From NCBI RefSeq assembly GCF_000739875.1, contig NZ_BBJR01000058.1, forward strand, positions 1 to 32,033: a stretch of 32,033 bases of DNA, written 5' to 3'. The notes beneath the pieces are model-generated. The model was given only the letters and a program-made list of their open reading frames with translations, searched no databases and was not told the origin of the DNA. Made by a program: the position numbers and the translations under genes. Of this stretch, positions 26,566 through 32,033 are shown piece after piece; position 1 is the stretch's first letter; each line of letters opens with the position of its first letter. The stretch comes from Comamonas aquatica NBRC 14918. GTDB lineage: Bacteria > Pseudomonadota > Gammaproteobacteria > Burkholderiales > Burkholderiaceae_C.

Positions 26566-26887
26566 GACCGGCATGCTGGCGGTGCAGGTGGTCTGGGTGG
26601 ATGCCCAGGCCCAGGTGCAGGAACGCAGCGTGGCGCTGCCGGCCGGCGCCCAGATCCACGATGCCTTGCGCGCCTGCGGGCTGGCGCTGGGCGCGCACGC
26701 CGCCTGCGGTGTCTGGGGGCGTACCCAGGCGCTGGACCATGGCTTGCAGGACGGCGATCGTGTGGAGCTGTACCAGCCGCTGAAGGTGGACCCCAAGGTG
26801 GCGCGCCGCGAGCGCTTTGCCCAGCAGGGTGCCCGGGGGGCTGGCCTGTTTGCCAGCCGCCGGCCCAACAGCAAATCGGGGTATTGA
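26558..26887 (+). CDS. rnfH: RnfH-family ubiquitin-fold protein (UPF0125)
   Basis: 109 aa from ATG 26558, inside the end of ratA (8-bp overlap); a second ATG at 26573 is an alternative. The beta-grasp fold is suggested by [33 protein letters not shown] and [20 protein letters not shown], then [20 protein letters not shown], a string diagnostic of the family. The molecular role is not well defined. The gene is paired with ratA in many proteobacteria. Confidence 0.88.
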   Translation: MAETGMLAVQVVWVDAQAQVQERSVALPAGAQIHDALRACGLALGAHAACGVWGRTQALDHGLQDGDRVELYQPLKVDPKVARRERFAQQGARGAGLFASRRPNSKSGY

Positions 26888-26905
26888 CCGCGGCGCCAGG
26901 GGTGG

Positions 26906-26923
26906 AGGGCGCTCTAGCGCCCT
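26906..26923. terminator. Hairpin between rnfH and the DUF4124 gene
   Basis: AGGGCGC (26906-26912), loop TCTA, GCGCCCT (26917-26923), a perfect 7-bp stem in a convergent gap of 94 bp. No strong T-run. Confidence 0.45.
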
Positions 26924-26981
26924 GTACAGCGCCTGGTTTTGCACAGCCTGCGCGTGGCGCTGCTGGTGGCTGCGTGCTCGG

Positions 26982-27542
26982 TCAGGGGCAGTTGCTCTTG
27001 ATCGCTTCCTGGGCGCGCTGCAACTCGGCCTGGCGCTGCTGTTCGGTCATGTAGCTGCGCTCGCCTTTTTCATTCGTGTACACCAGGCGCATGCCGGACT
27101 GCATGGTGCTGTGGGTGGACTTGGCGCGCTGGCAGTTCTCCTGCCGTGCCTTGGCCACTTCCTGCTCCTTTTTCTTGCGTTCGGCTTCCTCGGCCTTGCG
27201 CTGGGCTTCTTCTTTCTTGCTGTCTTCCTGCGCCTTGGCTTCGGCAGCTTTCTGGGCGTCTTGCGCCGCTTTCAAAGCTTGGGCCTTGGCGGCAGCTTCC
27301 GCTTCCTTGGGGTCGATGACCGCGCCGGGGGCGGAGCCGTTCTCGGCCGGGTAGATGATGCGCTGGGTGGCTGCGGAGGCGGGCCGCGGCTGCTGCAGGA
27401 TCTGGTGCGGCGCGATGTGCGCTGGCGGCGGTCGGTCGCTGAACACTTTGCGGCCACTTTCATCCACCCATTGCCATTGGGCGAAAGCGGCCTGGGAGCA
27501 CACGAGCAGCGTTGTGGTGAGACAGAAGTGCAGGGCGTTCAT
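26982..27542 (-). CDS. DUF4124 domain protein with a charged helical region
   Basis: 186 aa from ATG 27542. Signal peptide [21 protein letters not shown], cleavage before QWQWVDE. Residues 22-45 are a DUF4124 domain ([20 protein letters not shown]), found in many secreted proteobacterial proteins of unknown function. Residues about 75-135 form an uninterrupted Lys/Glu/Ala-rich helix that is probably a coiled coil, followed by the Cys-containing tail (ENCQRAK...SNCP), where the two Cys could form a disulfide. Divergent from guaB with a 96-bp gap. The open frame continues far upstream opposite guaB, but that is non-coding shadow. Function unknown. Confidence 0.8.
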   Translation of the reverse strand: MNALHFCLTTTLLVCSQAAFAQWQWVDESGRKVFSDRPPPAHIAPHQILQQPRPASAATQRIIYPAENGSAPGAVIDPKEAEAAAKAQALKAAQDAQKAAEAKAQEDSKKEEAQRKAEEAERKKKEQEVAKARQENCQRAKSTHSTMQSGMRLVYTNEKGERSYMTEQQRQAELQRAQEAIKSNCP

Positions 27543-27591
27543 GGGGCCAGTGTAGCTGCCAGTTGCAAGGTTTCTTGTTGCGTGCGCGGCA

Positions 27592-27617
27592 CGTGCATGC
27601 ACGGAGAAAGCTACAAT
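27592..27617 (+). promoter_or_regulatory. guaB promoter region with a 12-bp palindrome
   Basis: A -10 box TACAAT (27612-27617) lies 21 bp before the guaB ATG; TGGAG at 27626-27630 is the ribosome site. No -35 box is evident, but the perfect palindrome CGTGCATGCACG (27592-27603) lies about where it should be and may bind a regulator. Confidence 0.45.
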
Positions 27618-27638
27618 CTTTCTTTTGGAGCCTTCACA

Positions 27639-29114
27639 ATGCGCCTTCTCGGAAAAGCACTGACCTTCGACGACGTCCTGCTCGTTCCCGCCTACTCCGA
27701 AGTCCTGCCCAAGGACGTTTCTCTTTCCACCCAGTTCACGCGCAACATCACGTTGAACCTGCCCCTGGTCTCTGCGGCCATGGACACGGTCACCGAAGCG
27801 CGTTTGGCGATTGCCATTGCCCAGGAAGGCGGCATTGGCGTGATCCACAAGAACATGACGGCCCAGGAGCAAGCGGCCGAAGTGTCCAAGGTCAAGCGCC
27901 ATGAATCCGGTGTGGTGCATGACCCCATCGTGATCACCCCCGAGCACACCGTGCTGCAGGTGCTGCAGCTGTCGGAAGAGCGTGGCATCTCCGGTTTCCC
28001 CGTGTGCGATGGCGGCAAGGTGATCGGTATCGTGACCAGCCGTGACGTGCGCTTTGAAACCCGTTACGACGTCAAGGTCCGCGAGATCATGACGCCCCGC
28101 GAGAAGCTCATCACCGTCAATGAAAAGGACGGCACCACGCCTGCCCAGGCCAAGGCTTTGCTGAACAAGCACAAGCTGGAGCGCCTGCTGGTGGTCAACG
28201 ATGCGTTCGAGCTCAAGGGCCTGATCACCGTCAAGGACATCAACAAGCAGACCAACTTCCCCAATGCCGCGCGTGACGCGGCTGGCCGCCTGCGCGTGGC
28301 GGCTGCGGTGGGCGTGGGCGCTGGCACCGAAGAGCGTGTCGAGCTGCTGGCCAAGGCCGGTGTGGACGCCATCGTGGTGGACACGGCCCACGGCCATTCC
28401 AAGGGGGTGATCGACCGCGTGCGTTGGGTCAAGCAGAACTACCCCCAGATCGATGTGATCGGCGGCAACATTGCCACCGGCGCTGCAGCGCTGGCGCTGG
28501 TGGAAGCCGGTGCCGATGCAGTGAAGGTGGGTATCGGCCCTGGCTCCATCTGCACCACACGCATCGTGGCCGGTGTGGGTGTGCCCCAGATCATGGCCAT
28601 CTCCAACGTGGCCGATGCCCTGAAGGGTACGGGCGTGCCGCTGATCGGTGACGGTGGCATCCGCTTCTCGGGCGACATCGCCAAGGCCCTGGCGGCAGGT
28701 GCCTCCACCATCATGATGGGCGGCATGTTTGCCGGTACCGAAGAAGCGCCCGGCGAAGTGATCCTGTACCAGGGCCGTTCGTACAAGAGCTACCGCGGCA
28801 TGGGCTCCATCGGTGCCATGCAGCAGGGCTCGGCCGACCGTTACTTCCAGGAATCGTCCACCGGCAACCCCAATGCCGACAAGCTGGTGCCTGAAGGTAT
28901 TGAAGGCCGCGTGCCCTACAAGGGCTCGATGGTCTCCATCGTCTACCAGATGGCTGGCGGCGTGCGCGCCTCCATGGGCTACTGCGGTTGCGCCACCATC
29001 AAGGAGATGAACGAGAAGGCCGAGTTCGTGGAAATCACGGCTGCCGGCATCCGTGAGTCCCACGTGCACGACGTGCAGATCACCAAGGAAGCGCCCAACT
29101 ACCGCGCCGACTGA
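27639..29114 (+). CDS. guaB: Inosine-5'-monophosphate dehydrogenase
   Basis: 491 aa from ATG 27639, with TGGAG 8 nt upstream; the frame is open back to 26817 but that segment is antisense to the DUF4124 gene. Oxidises IMP to XMP with NAD+, the committed step of guanine nucleotide synthesis. Conserved start [20 protein letters not shown]; two CBS domains at about 95-205 that bind adenine/guanine nucleotides; catalytic Cys305 in [19 protein letters not shown]; the flap motif [20 protein letters not shown]. Length equals the bacterial norm (about 488). Separated from guaA by a toxin-antitoxin pair instead of being adjacent. Confidence 0.97.
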   Translation: MRLLGKALTFDDVLLVPAYSEVLPKDVSLSTQFTRNITLNLPLVSAAMDTVTEARLAIAIAQEGGIGVIHKNMTAQEQAAEVSKVKRHESGVVHDPIVITPEHTVLQVLQLSEERGISGFPVCDGGKVIGIVTSRDVRFETRYDVKVREIMTPREKLITVNEKDGTTPAQAKALLNKHKLERLLVVNDAFELKGLITVKDINKQTNFPNAARDAAGRLRVAAAVGVGAGTEERVELLAKAGVDAIVVDTAHGHSKGVIDRVRWVKQNYPQIDVIGGNIATGAAALALVEAGADAVKVGIGPGSICTTRIVAGVGVPQIMAISNVADALKGTGVPLIGDGGIRFSGDIAKALAAGASTIMMGGMFAGTEEAPGEVILYQGRSYKSYRGMGSIGAMQQGSADRYFQESSTGNPNADKLVPEGIEGRVPYKGSMVSIVYQMAGGVRASMGYCGCATIKEMNEKAEFVEITAAGIRESHVHDVQITKEAPNYRAD

Positions 29115-29238
29115 TCGTCGATCGCCCCTGGGCCGCTGCGCGGTATCCCCTCAGCGGGATGGCTGTGTTACCGCAAGGCGGCGCTGGCCCGCGGCCTGCT
29201 GCGAAAGCGACGCTGGCCCGACGTGGGGTGATTTCAAC

Positions 29239-29310
29239 AGACCAGACTCACAGAGTTCTGGTCAGAATGCTAAAATCTGGTCTGAACTTCTGGTTCGGCC
29301 AGATTTTTTT
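29239..29310 (+). promoter_or_regulatory. Repeated operator and promoter of the toxin-antitoxin pair, with a leader hairpin
   Basis: TCTGGT-type repeats at 29257-29263, 29276-29282 and 29289-29295, plus inverted copies AGACCAGA (29239-29246) and CCAGA (29299-29303). A possible -10 box TAAAAT (29271-29276) lies among them. The last repeat and its inverted copy form a stem TCTGG/CCAGA with loop TTCGG, followed by seven T, a terminator-like structure 12 bp before the antitoxin ATG (29322). The repeat density suits autoregulation by a Phd-type antitoxin. Confidence 0.55.
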
Positions 29311-29321
29311 ATTTCCACCCC

Positions 29322-29582
29322 ATGCAATCTGTCGGTATCTACGAAGCCAAGACCCGTTTCTCTGCCTTGATCGAACTGGTCGAGGCCGGCGAAGAGGTGC
29401 GCATCACGCGCCACGGCAAGGAAGTGGTGCGCATGCTGCCGGTGCGCCGCCGGCCTGTGATCACCGACGAGCAGATTGCGCGGGAGTTGGAACAAATTCA
29501 GGCCTTGCAGCGCACCATACAAGCGCCAGCAGCTGCAGCTTCTGTAGCTGCCCTGCGCCACACCGGCCGGAGTCGCGCATGA
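29322..29582 (+). CDS. Phd/YefM-family antitoxin (VapB role)
   Basis: 86 aa. N-terminal Phd/YefM fold: MQSVGIYEAKTRFSALIELV, EAGEEVRITRHGKEVVRMLP, the typical DNA-binding and dimer part; the C-terminal tail (about 48-86) would wrap the toxin. The tail includes an Ala-rich stretch (APAAAASVAAL) whose DNA (near 29520-29555) resembles the arms of the local palindromic repeats. Its stop overlaps the toxin start (ATGA at 29579). Antitoxins of this type repress their own promoter, and the repeats just upstream fit that. Confidence 0.85.
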   Translation: MQSVGIYEAKTRFSALIELVEAGEEVRITRHGKEVVRMLPVRRRPVITDEQIARELEQIQALQRTIQAPAAAASVAALRHTGRSRA

Positions 29583-30013
29583 CCGCCTTTGTGCTGGACG
29601 CCTCCGTCACTGCTGCCTGGTTGCTGCCCGATCAGGCCAGCGCCCACACCCAGCGCCTGTATGCCCGCATCCGCCGCGACGAGGTGGAGCCGCAGGCCCC
29701 CAACCTCTGGCAGTGGGAGTGTGGCAACCTGATCGCATCGGGCGTGCACCAGGGCCGTATTCCGCATGGCTCCGTCGAGGGGCTGTGGGGCGTGCTGGAA
29801 GCCATCCGCCACCGTGTGGAACTGCACGAGTTGGCGCCCGCCCAGCATAAGGCCGTGTTGGACGTGGCGCTGGATACCGGCCTGCCCACCTACGATGCCG
29901 CTTACCTGTGGCTGGCGCAGTCGTTGCGACTGCCGCTGGCCACGTTCGATACCGCCCAGATCGCTGCCGCCCGCCAACGCGGGATCGCGCTGTGGGCGGG
30001 CGAAGATTTCTGA
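29579..30013 (+). CDS. vapC: PIN-domain ribonuclease toxin (VapC type)
   Basis: 144 aa from ATG 29579, overlapping the antitoxin by 4 bp; the longer frame to 29159 is rejected because the overlap with the antitoxin defines the start. All four acidic PIN residues are present: Asp7 (FVLDAS), Glu47 (WQWECGN), Asp106 ([10 protein letters not shown]) and Asp124 (TFD), so the enzyme should be active. VapC toxins cleave specific RNAs, often tRNAs or rRNA. guaA begins 35 bp downstream with no terminator between, so read-through into guaA is likely. Confidence 0.88.
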   Translation: MTAFVLDASVTAAWLLPDQASAHTQRLYARIRRDEVEPQAPNLWQWECGNLIASGVHQGRIPHGSVEGLWGVLEAIRHRVELHELAPAQHKAVLDVALDTGLPTYDAAYLWLAQSLRLPLATFDTAQIAAARQRGIALWAGEDF

Positions 30014-30048
30014 CCCCGAATCCTTTCCTCTTGCCCTTGGATAACACC

Positions 30049-31665
30049 ATGCAACACGACAAGATCCTCATCCTTGACTTCGGCTCCCAGGTCACGCAGC
30101 TGATTGCCCGCCGCGTGCGCGAAGCCCATGTGTACTGCGAAGTCCACCCCTGCGACGTCAGCAGCGAGTGGGTGCGCGAATTTGCCGCCGATGGCCGCCT
30201 CAAGGGCGTGATCCTGTCGGGCAGCCACGCGTCGGTCTACGAAGTGGACGACCGTGCGCCGGACGCCGTGTTTGAGCTGGGCATTCCCGTGCTGGGCATC
30301 TGCTACGGCATGCAGACCATGGCCACCCAGCTGGGCGGCAAGGTCGAAGGCTCGGACAGCCGCGAATTCGGCTACGCCGAAGTGCGTGCCCATGGACACA
30401 CCCAGCTGCTGCAAGGCATCGAAGACTTCGTGACCGCCGAAGGCCACGGCATGCTCAAGGTCTGGATGAGCCACGGCGACAAGGTCACCCAATTGCCCGA
30501 AGGCTTCAAGGTGATGGCCTCGACCCCATCCTGCCCCATCGCCGGCATGGCCGATGAAGCCCGCCGTTTCTACGCCGTGCAGTTCCACCCCGAAGTCACG
30601 CACACCGTGCAGGGCCAGGCCATGCTGAACCGTTTCGTGTTGGACATCTGTGGCACGCAGGCGGACTGGATCATGGGCGACTACATCGAAGAGGCTGTGG
30701 CCAAGATCCGCGAGCAGGTCGGCGATGAAGAGGTCATCCTGGGTTTGTCCGGCGGCGTGGATTCGTCCGTGGCGGCCGCGCTGATCCACCGCGCCATCGG
30801 CGACCAACTGACCTGCGTGTTCGTGGACCACGGCCTGCTGCGCCTGAACGAAGGCGACATGGTCATGGACATGTTCGCCGGCAAGCTGCACGCCAAGGTG
30901 ATTCGCGTGGATGCTTCCGAGCTGTTCCTGGGCAAGCTGGCCGGCGTGAGCGAGCCGGAAGCCAAGCGCAAGATCATCGGCGGCCTGTTTGTGGACGTCT
31001 TCAAGGCCGAAGCGGCCAAGCTCAAGGCAGCAACCGCCGGTTCCAAGGGAGCGACCTTCCTGGCCCAGGGCACCATCTACCCCGACGTGATCGAGTCGGG
31101 TGGTGCCAAGAGCAAGAAGGCCGTCACCATCAAGAGCCACCACAACGTCGGTGGCCTGCCCGAGCAGCTGGGCCTGAAGCTGCTGGAGCCCCTGCGCGAC
31201 CTGTTCAAGGACGAAGTGCGCGAACTGGGCGTGGCCCTGGGCCTGCCCCGTGGCATGGTCTACCGCCACCCCTTCCCCGGTCCTGGCCTGGGCGTGCGCA
31301 TCCTGGGTGAAGTGAAGAAGGAATACGCCGACCTGCTGCGCCGCGCCGATGCCATCTTCATCGAAGAATTGAACAACTGGATCGACGAGGCCTCTGGCAA
31401 GAGCTGGTACGACCTGACCAGCCAGGCCTTCACCGTGTTCCTGCCCGTCAAGAGCGTGGGCGTGATGGGCGACGGCCGCACCTATGACTATGTCGTGGCC
31501 CTGCGCGCCGTGGTCACCAGCGACTTCATGACCGCCGACTGGGCCGAGCTGCCTTACGGCCTGCTCAAGAAGGTGTCCGGCCGCATCATCAACGAGGTGC
31601 GCGGCATCAACCGTGTGACCTACGACGTGAGCACCAAGCCACCAGCGACCATCGAGTGGGAATAA
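30049..31665 (+). CDS. guaA: GMP synthase (glutamine-hydrolysing)
   Basis: 538 aa from ATG 30049; the frame is open back to 29908 but overlaps vapC. Converts XMP to GMP using glutamine and ATP. N-terminal class I glutaminase: [15 protein letters not shown], nucleophile Cys85 in GICYGMQ, His180 and Glu182 in FHPEVTH. ATP pyrophosphatase domain: P-loop SGGVDSS (234-240), then the dimerisation domain with [20 protein letters not shown] and the ending [10 protein letters not shown]. The oxyanion segment reads ILSGSHAS in place of the more common SGGP. Full length (E. coli 525). The 3' end is a known integration hotspot for genomic islands. Confidence 0.97.
   Translation: MQHDKILILDFGSQVTQLIARRVREAHVYCEVHPCDVSSEWVREFAADGRLKGVILSGSHASVYEVDDRAPDAVFELGIPVLGICYGMQTMATQLGGKVEGSDSREFGYAEVRAHGHTQLLQGIEDFVTAEGHGMLKVWMSHGDKVTQLPEGFKVMASTPSCPIAGMADEARRFYAVQFHPEVTHTVQGQAMLNRFVLDICGTQADWIMGDYIEEAVAKIREQVGDEEVILGLSGGVDSSVAAALIHRAIGDQLTCVFVDHGLLRLNEGDMVMDMFAGKLHAKVIRVDASELFLGKLAGVSEPEAKRKIIGGLFVDVFKAEAAKLKAATAGSKGATFLAQGTIYPDVIESGGAKSKKAVTIKSHHNVGGLPEQLGLKLLEPLRDLFKDEVRELGVALGLPRGMVYRHPFPGPGLGVRILGEVKKEYADLLRRADAIFIEELNNWIDEASGKSWYDLTSQAFTVFLPVKSVGVMGDGRTYDYVVALRAVVTSDFMTADWAELPYGLLKKVSGRIINEVRGINRVTYDVSTKPPATIEWE
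31648..31665 (+). other. Predicted left attachment site (attL) at the 3' end of guaA
   Basis: The last codons of guaA (ACCATCGAGTGGGAATAA) lie at the border between GC-rich core sequence and AT-richer DNA carrying an integrase 210 bp further on. The 3' end of guaA is an established island integration site. The second copy of the site (attR) would lie outside the window, so the exact core cannot be defined. Confidence 0.55.
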
Positions 31666-31670
31666 TTTAA

Positions 31671-31754
31671 AGTTTCCAGCAACGTACCGCAACGTTCTGG
31701 AAACTGCTGATTCCCTATAAGGAATAGTCGGTTGTTCGTCCAGGGACAACCGAC
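31671..31754. repeat. Cluster of inverted repeats between guaA and the integrase
   Basis: AGTTTCCAG (31671-31679) with CTGGAAACT (31697-31705), extended inward by AACGT/ACGTT; ATTCC (31710-31714) with GGAAT (31721-31725); GTCGGTTGT (31727-31735) with ACAACCGAC (31746-31754). The first may end guaA transcription, though it lacks a T-run. Integrase arm sites are another possibility. Confidence 0.6.
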
Positions 31755-31830
31755 AAAATACAACACTAGCCGCAATTTCGTGCGGTACGCCTGACGGTAA
31801 AGCTGTAACATTTCGGAACGTTGCTTTCCC

Positions 31831-31855
31831 ATACCGACACCCCCTGTGACGGTAT
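31831..31855. repeat. Inverted repeat just before the integrase
   Basis: ATACCGACAC (31831-31840) and GTGACGGTAT (31846-31855) pair over 10 positions with one A-A mismatch, 20 bp before the integrase ATG. Possible operator for the integrase promoter. Confidence 0.5.
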
Positions 31856-31874
31856 CAACGAAAGCCTAGCCAAT

Positions 31875-32033
31875 ATGCTTACTGACACCGAACTGCGCAG
31901 CCTGCGCCCTAAAGAAAAAAGCCTACAAAATCTCGGATCGTGATGGTATGTATGTCATGGTGACTACTGCTGGCACAAAGTCATTCCGCTATGACTACCG
32001 CCTCAATGGCCGACGAGAAACACTCACTATTGG
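31875..32033 (+). pseudogene. P4-type tyrosine integrase, N-terminal part, frameshifted and cut by the window end
   Basis: ATG 31875 begins MLTDTELRSLRPKEK, the usual start of P4-like integrases with the DUF4102 arm-binding domain. After six A (31915-31920) the frame ends at TGA (TCG TGA). With one A fewer the reading continues AYKISDRDGMYVMVTTAGTK and SFRYDYRLNGRRETLTIG to the window edge, exactly as the family requires. The catalytic domain lies beyond the window. A homopolymer sequencing error is as likely as a true mutation. Lower GC than the neighbouring core genes points to acquired DNA. Confidence 0.8.

Noticed and set aside
26817..27638. N-terminal extension of the guaB frame
   Set aside because: Antisense to the DUF4124 gene; the conserved IMP dehydrogenase start with a ribosome site is at 27639.
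29182..29220. Direct repeat CGCTGGCCCG after guaB
   Set aside because: Two 10-bp copies in GC-rich intergenic DNA with no further structure.
31666..31874. tRNA or tmRNA gene as the integrase target
   Set aside because: No cloverleaf or T-loop sequence found; the target appears to be the guaA 3' end.
31915..31921. AAAAAAG as a programmed -1 frameshift site in the integrase
   Set aside because: The heptamer is in the wrong phase (codons GAA AAA AGC) and the required change is +1, not -1.
1..32033. CRISPR array or complete insertion sequence
   Set aside because: No regularly spaced repeats and no transposase gene were seen.

Overview
The window is a high-GC (roughly 65% by eye) stretch of core chromosome from a betaproteobacterium, most likely a member of the Comamonadaceae (Acidovorax/Comamonas/Delftia type). 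The reasons are protein-level resemblance of the housekeeping genes (FabI, NusA, IF2, GuaB, GuaA), the abundance of Bug/TctC-type periplasmic binding proteins, and intergenic palindromes of a style common in that family. Nearly all the sequence is coding. Family assignments come from reading the sequence; no database search was possible.

Layout. (1) 1-1014: a Fur-box-like palindrome, then fabI (enoyl-ACP reductase) on the minus strand with its own terminator. (2) 1112-6726: a tight four-gene yejABEF-type peptide ABC importer operon. (3) 6868-8734: an RcnB-like periplasmic protein, a convergent membrane-anchored Blc lipocalin, and a conserved-looking 55-aa basic protein. (4) 8829-17718: a thioredoxin-like protein followed by the classic translation/transcription cluster rimP-nusA-infB-rbfA-truB, with typA behind it; rimP has a promoter followed by a leader terminator. 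(5) 17897-22152: a TctD/TctE two-component system flanked on both sides by Bug/TctC binding proteins, with no TctA/TctB permease in view. (6) 22255-23352: a 3-hydroxyisobutyryl-CoA hydrolase-like crotonase. (7) 23571-25174: a chemotaxis transducer broken by a frameshift. (8) 25500-26887: smpB divergent from ratA-rnfH. (9) 26982-31665: a DUF4124 protein divergent from guaB, then a Phd/VapC-type toxin-antitoxin pair sitting exactly between guaB and guaA. (10) 31666-32033: more AT-rich DNA with several hairpins and the start of a P4-type integrase (frameshifted in a run of six A), which marks the left edge of a probable genomic island integrated at the 3' end of guaA.

How the genes work together. 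The rimP-typA block makes ribosome maturation, transcription elongation and translation initiation factors as one unit. guaB and guaA catalyse consecutive steps of GMP synthesis (IMP to XMP to GMP), and here they are separated by a toxin-antitoxin module that could control guaA transcription. The TctDE system and its two neighbouring binding proteins look like a carboxylate-sensing unit.

The most unusual signals are: a family of about 80-bp intergenic palindromes present at least three times (14427-14507, 23487-23566, 25397-25474), plus a possible shorter relative that overlaps the start of the yejE-like gene; the toxin-antitoxin insertion in guaBA, with a repeated operator whose last copy forms a terminator-like hairpin; and the guaA/integrase junction.
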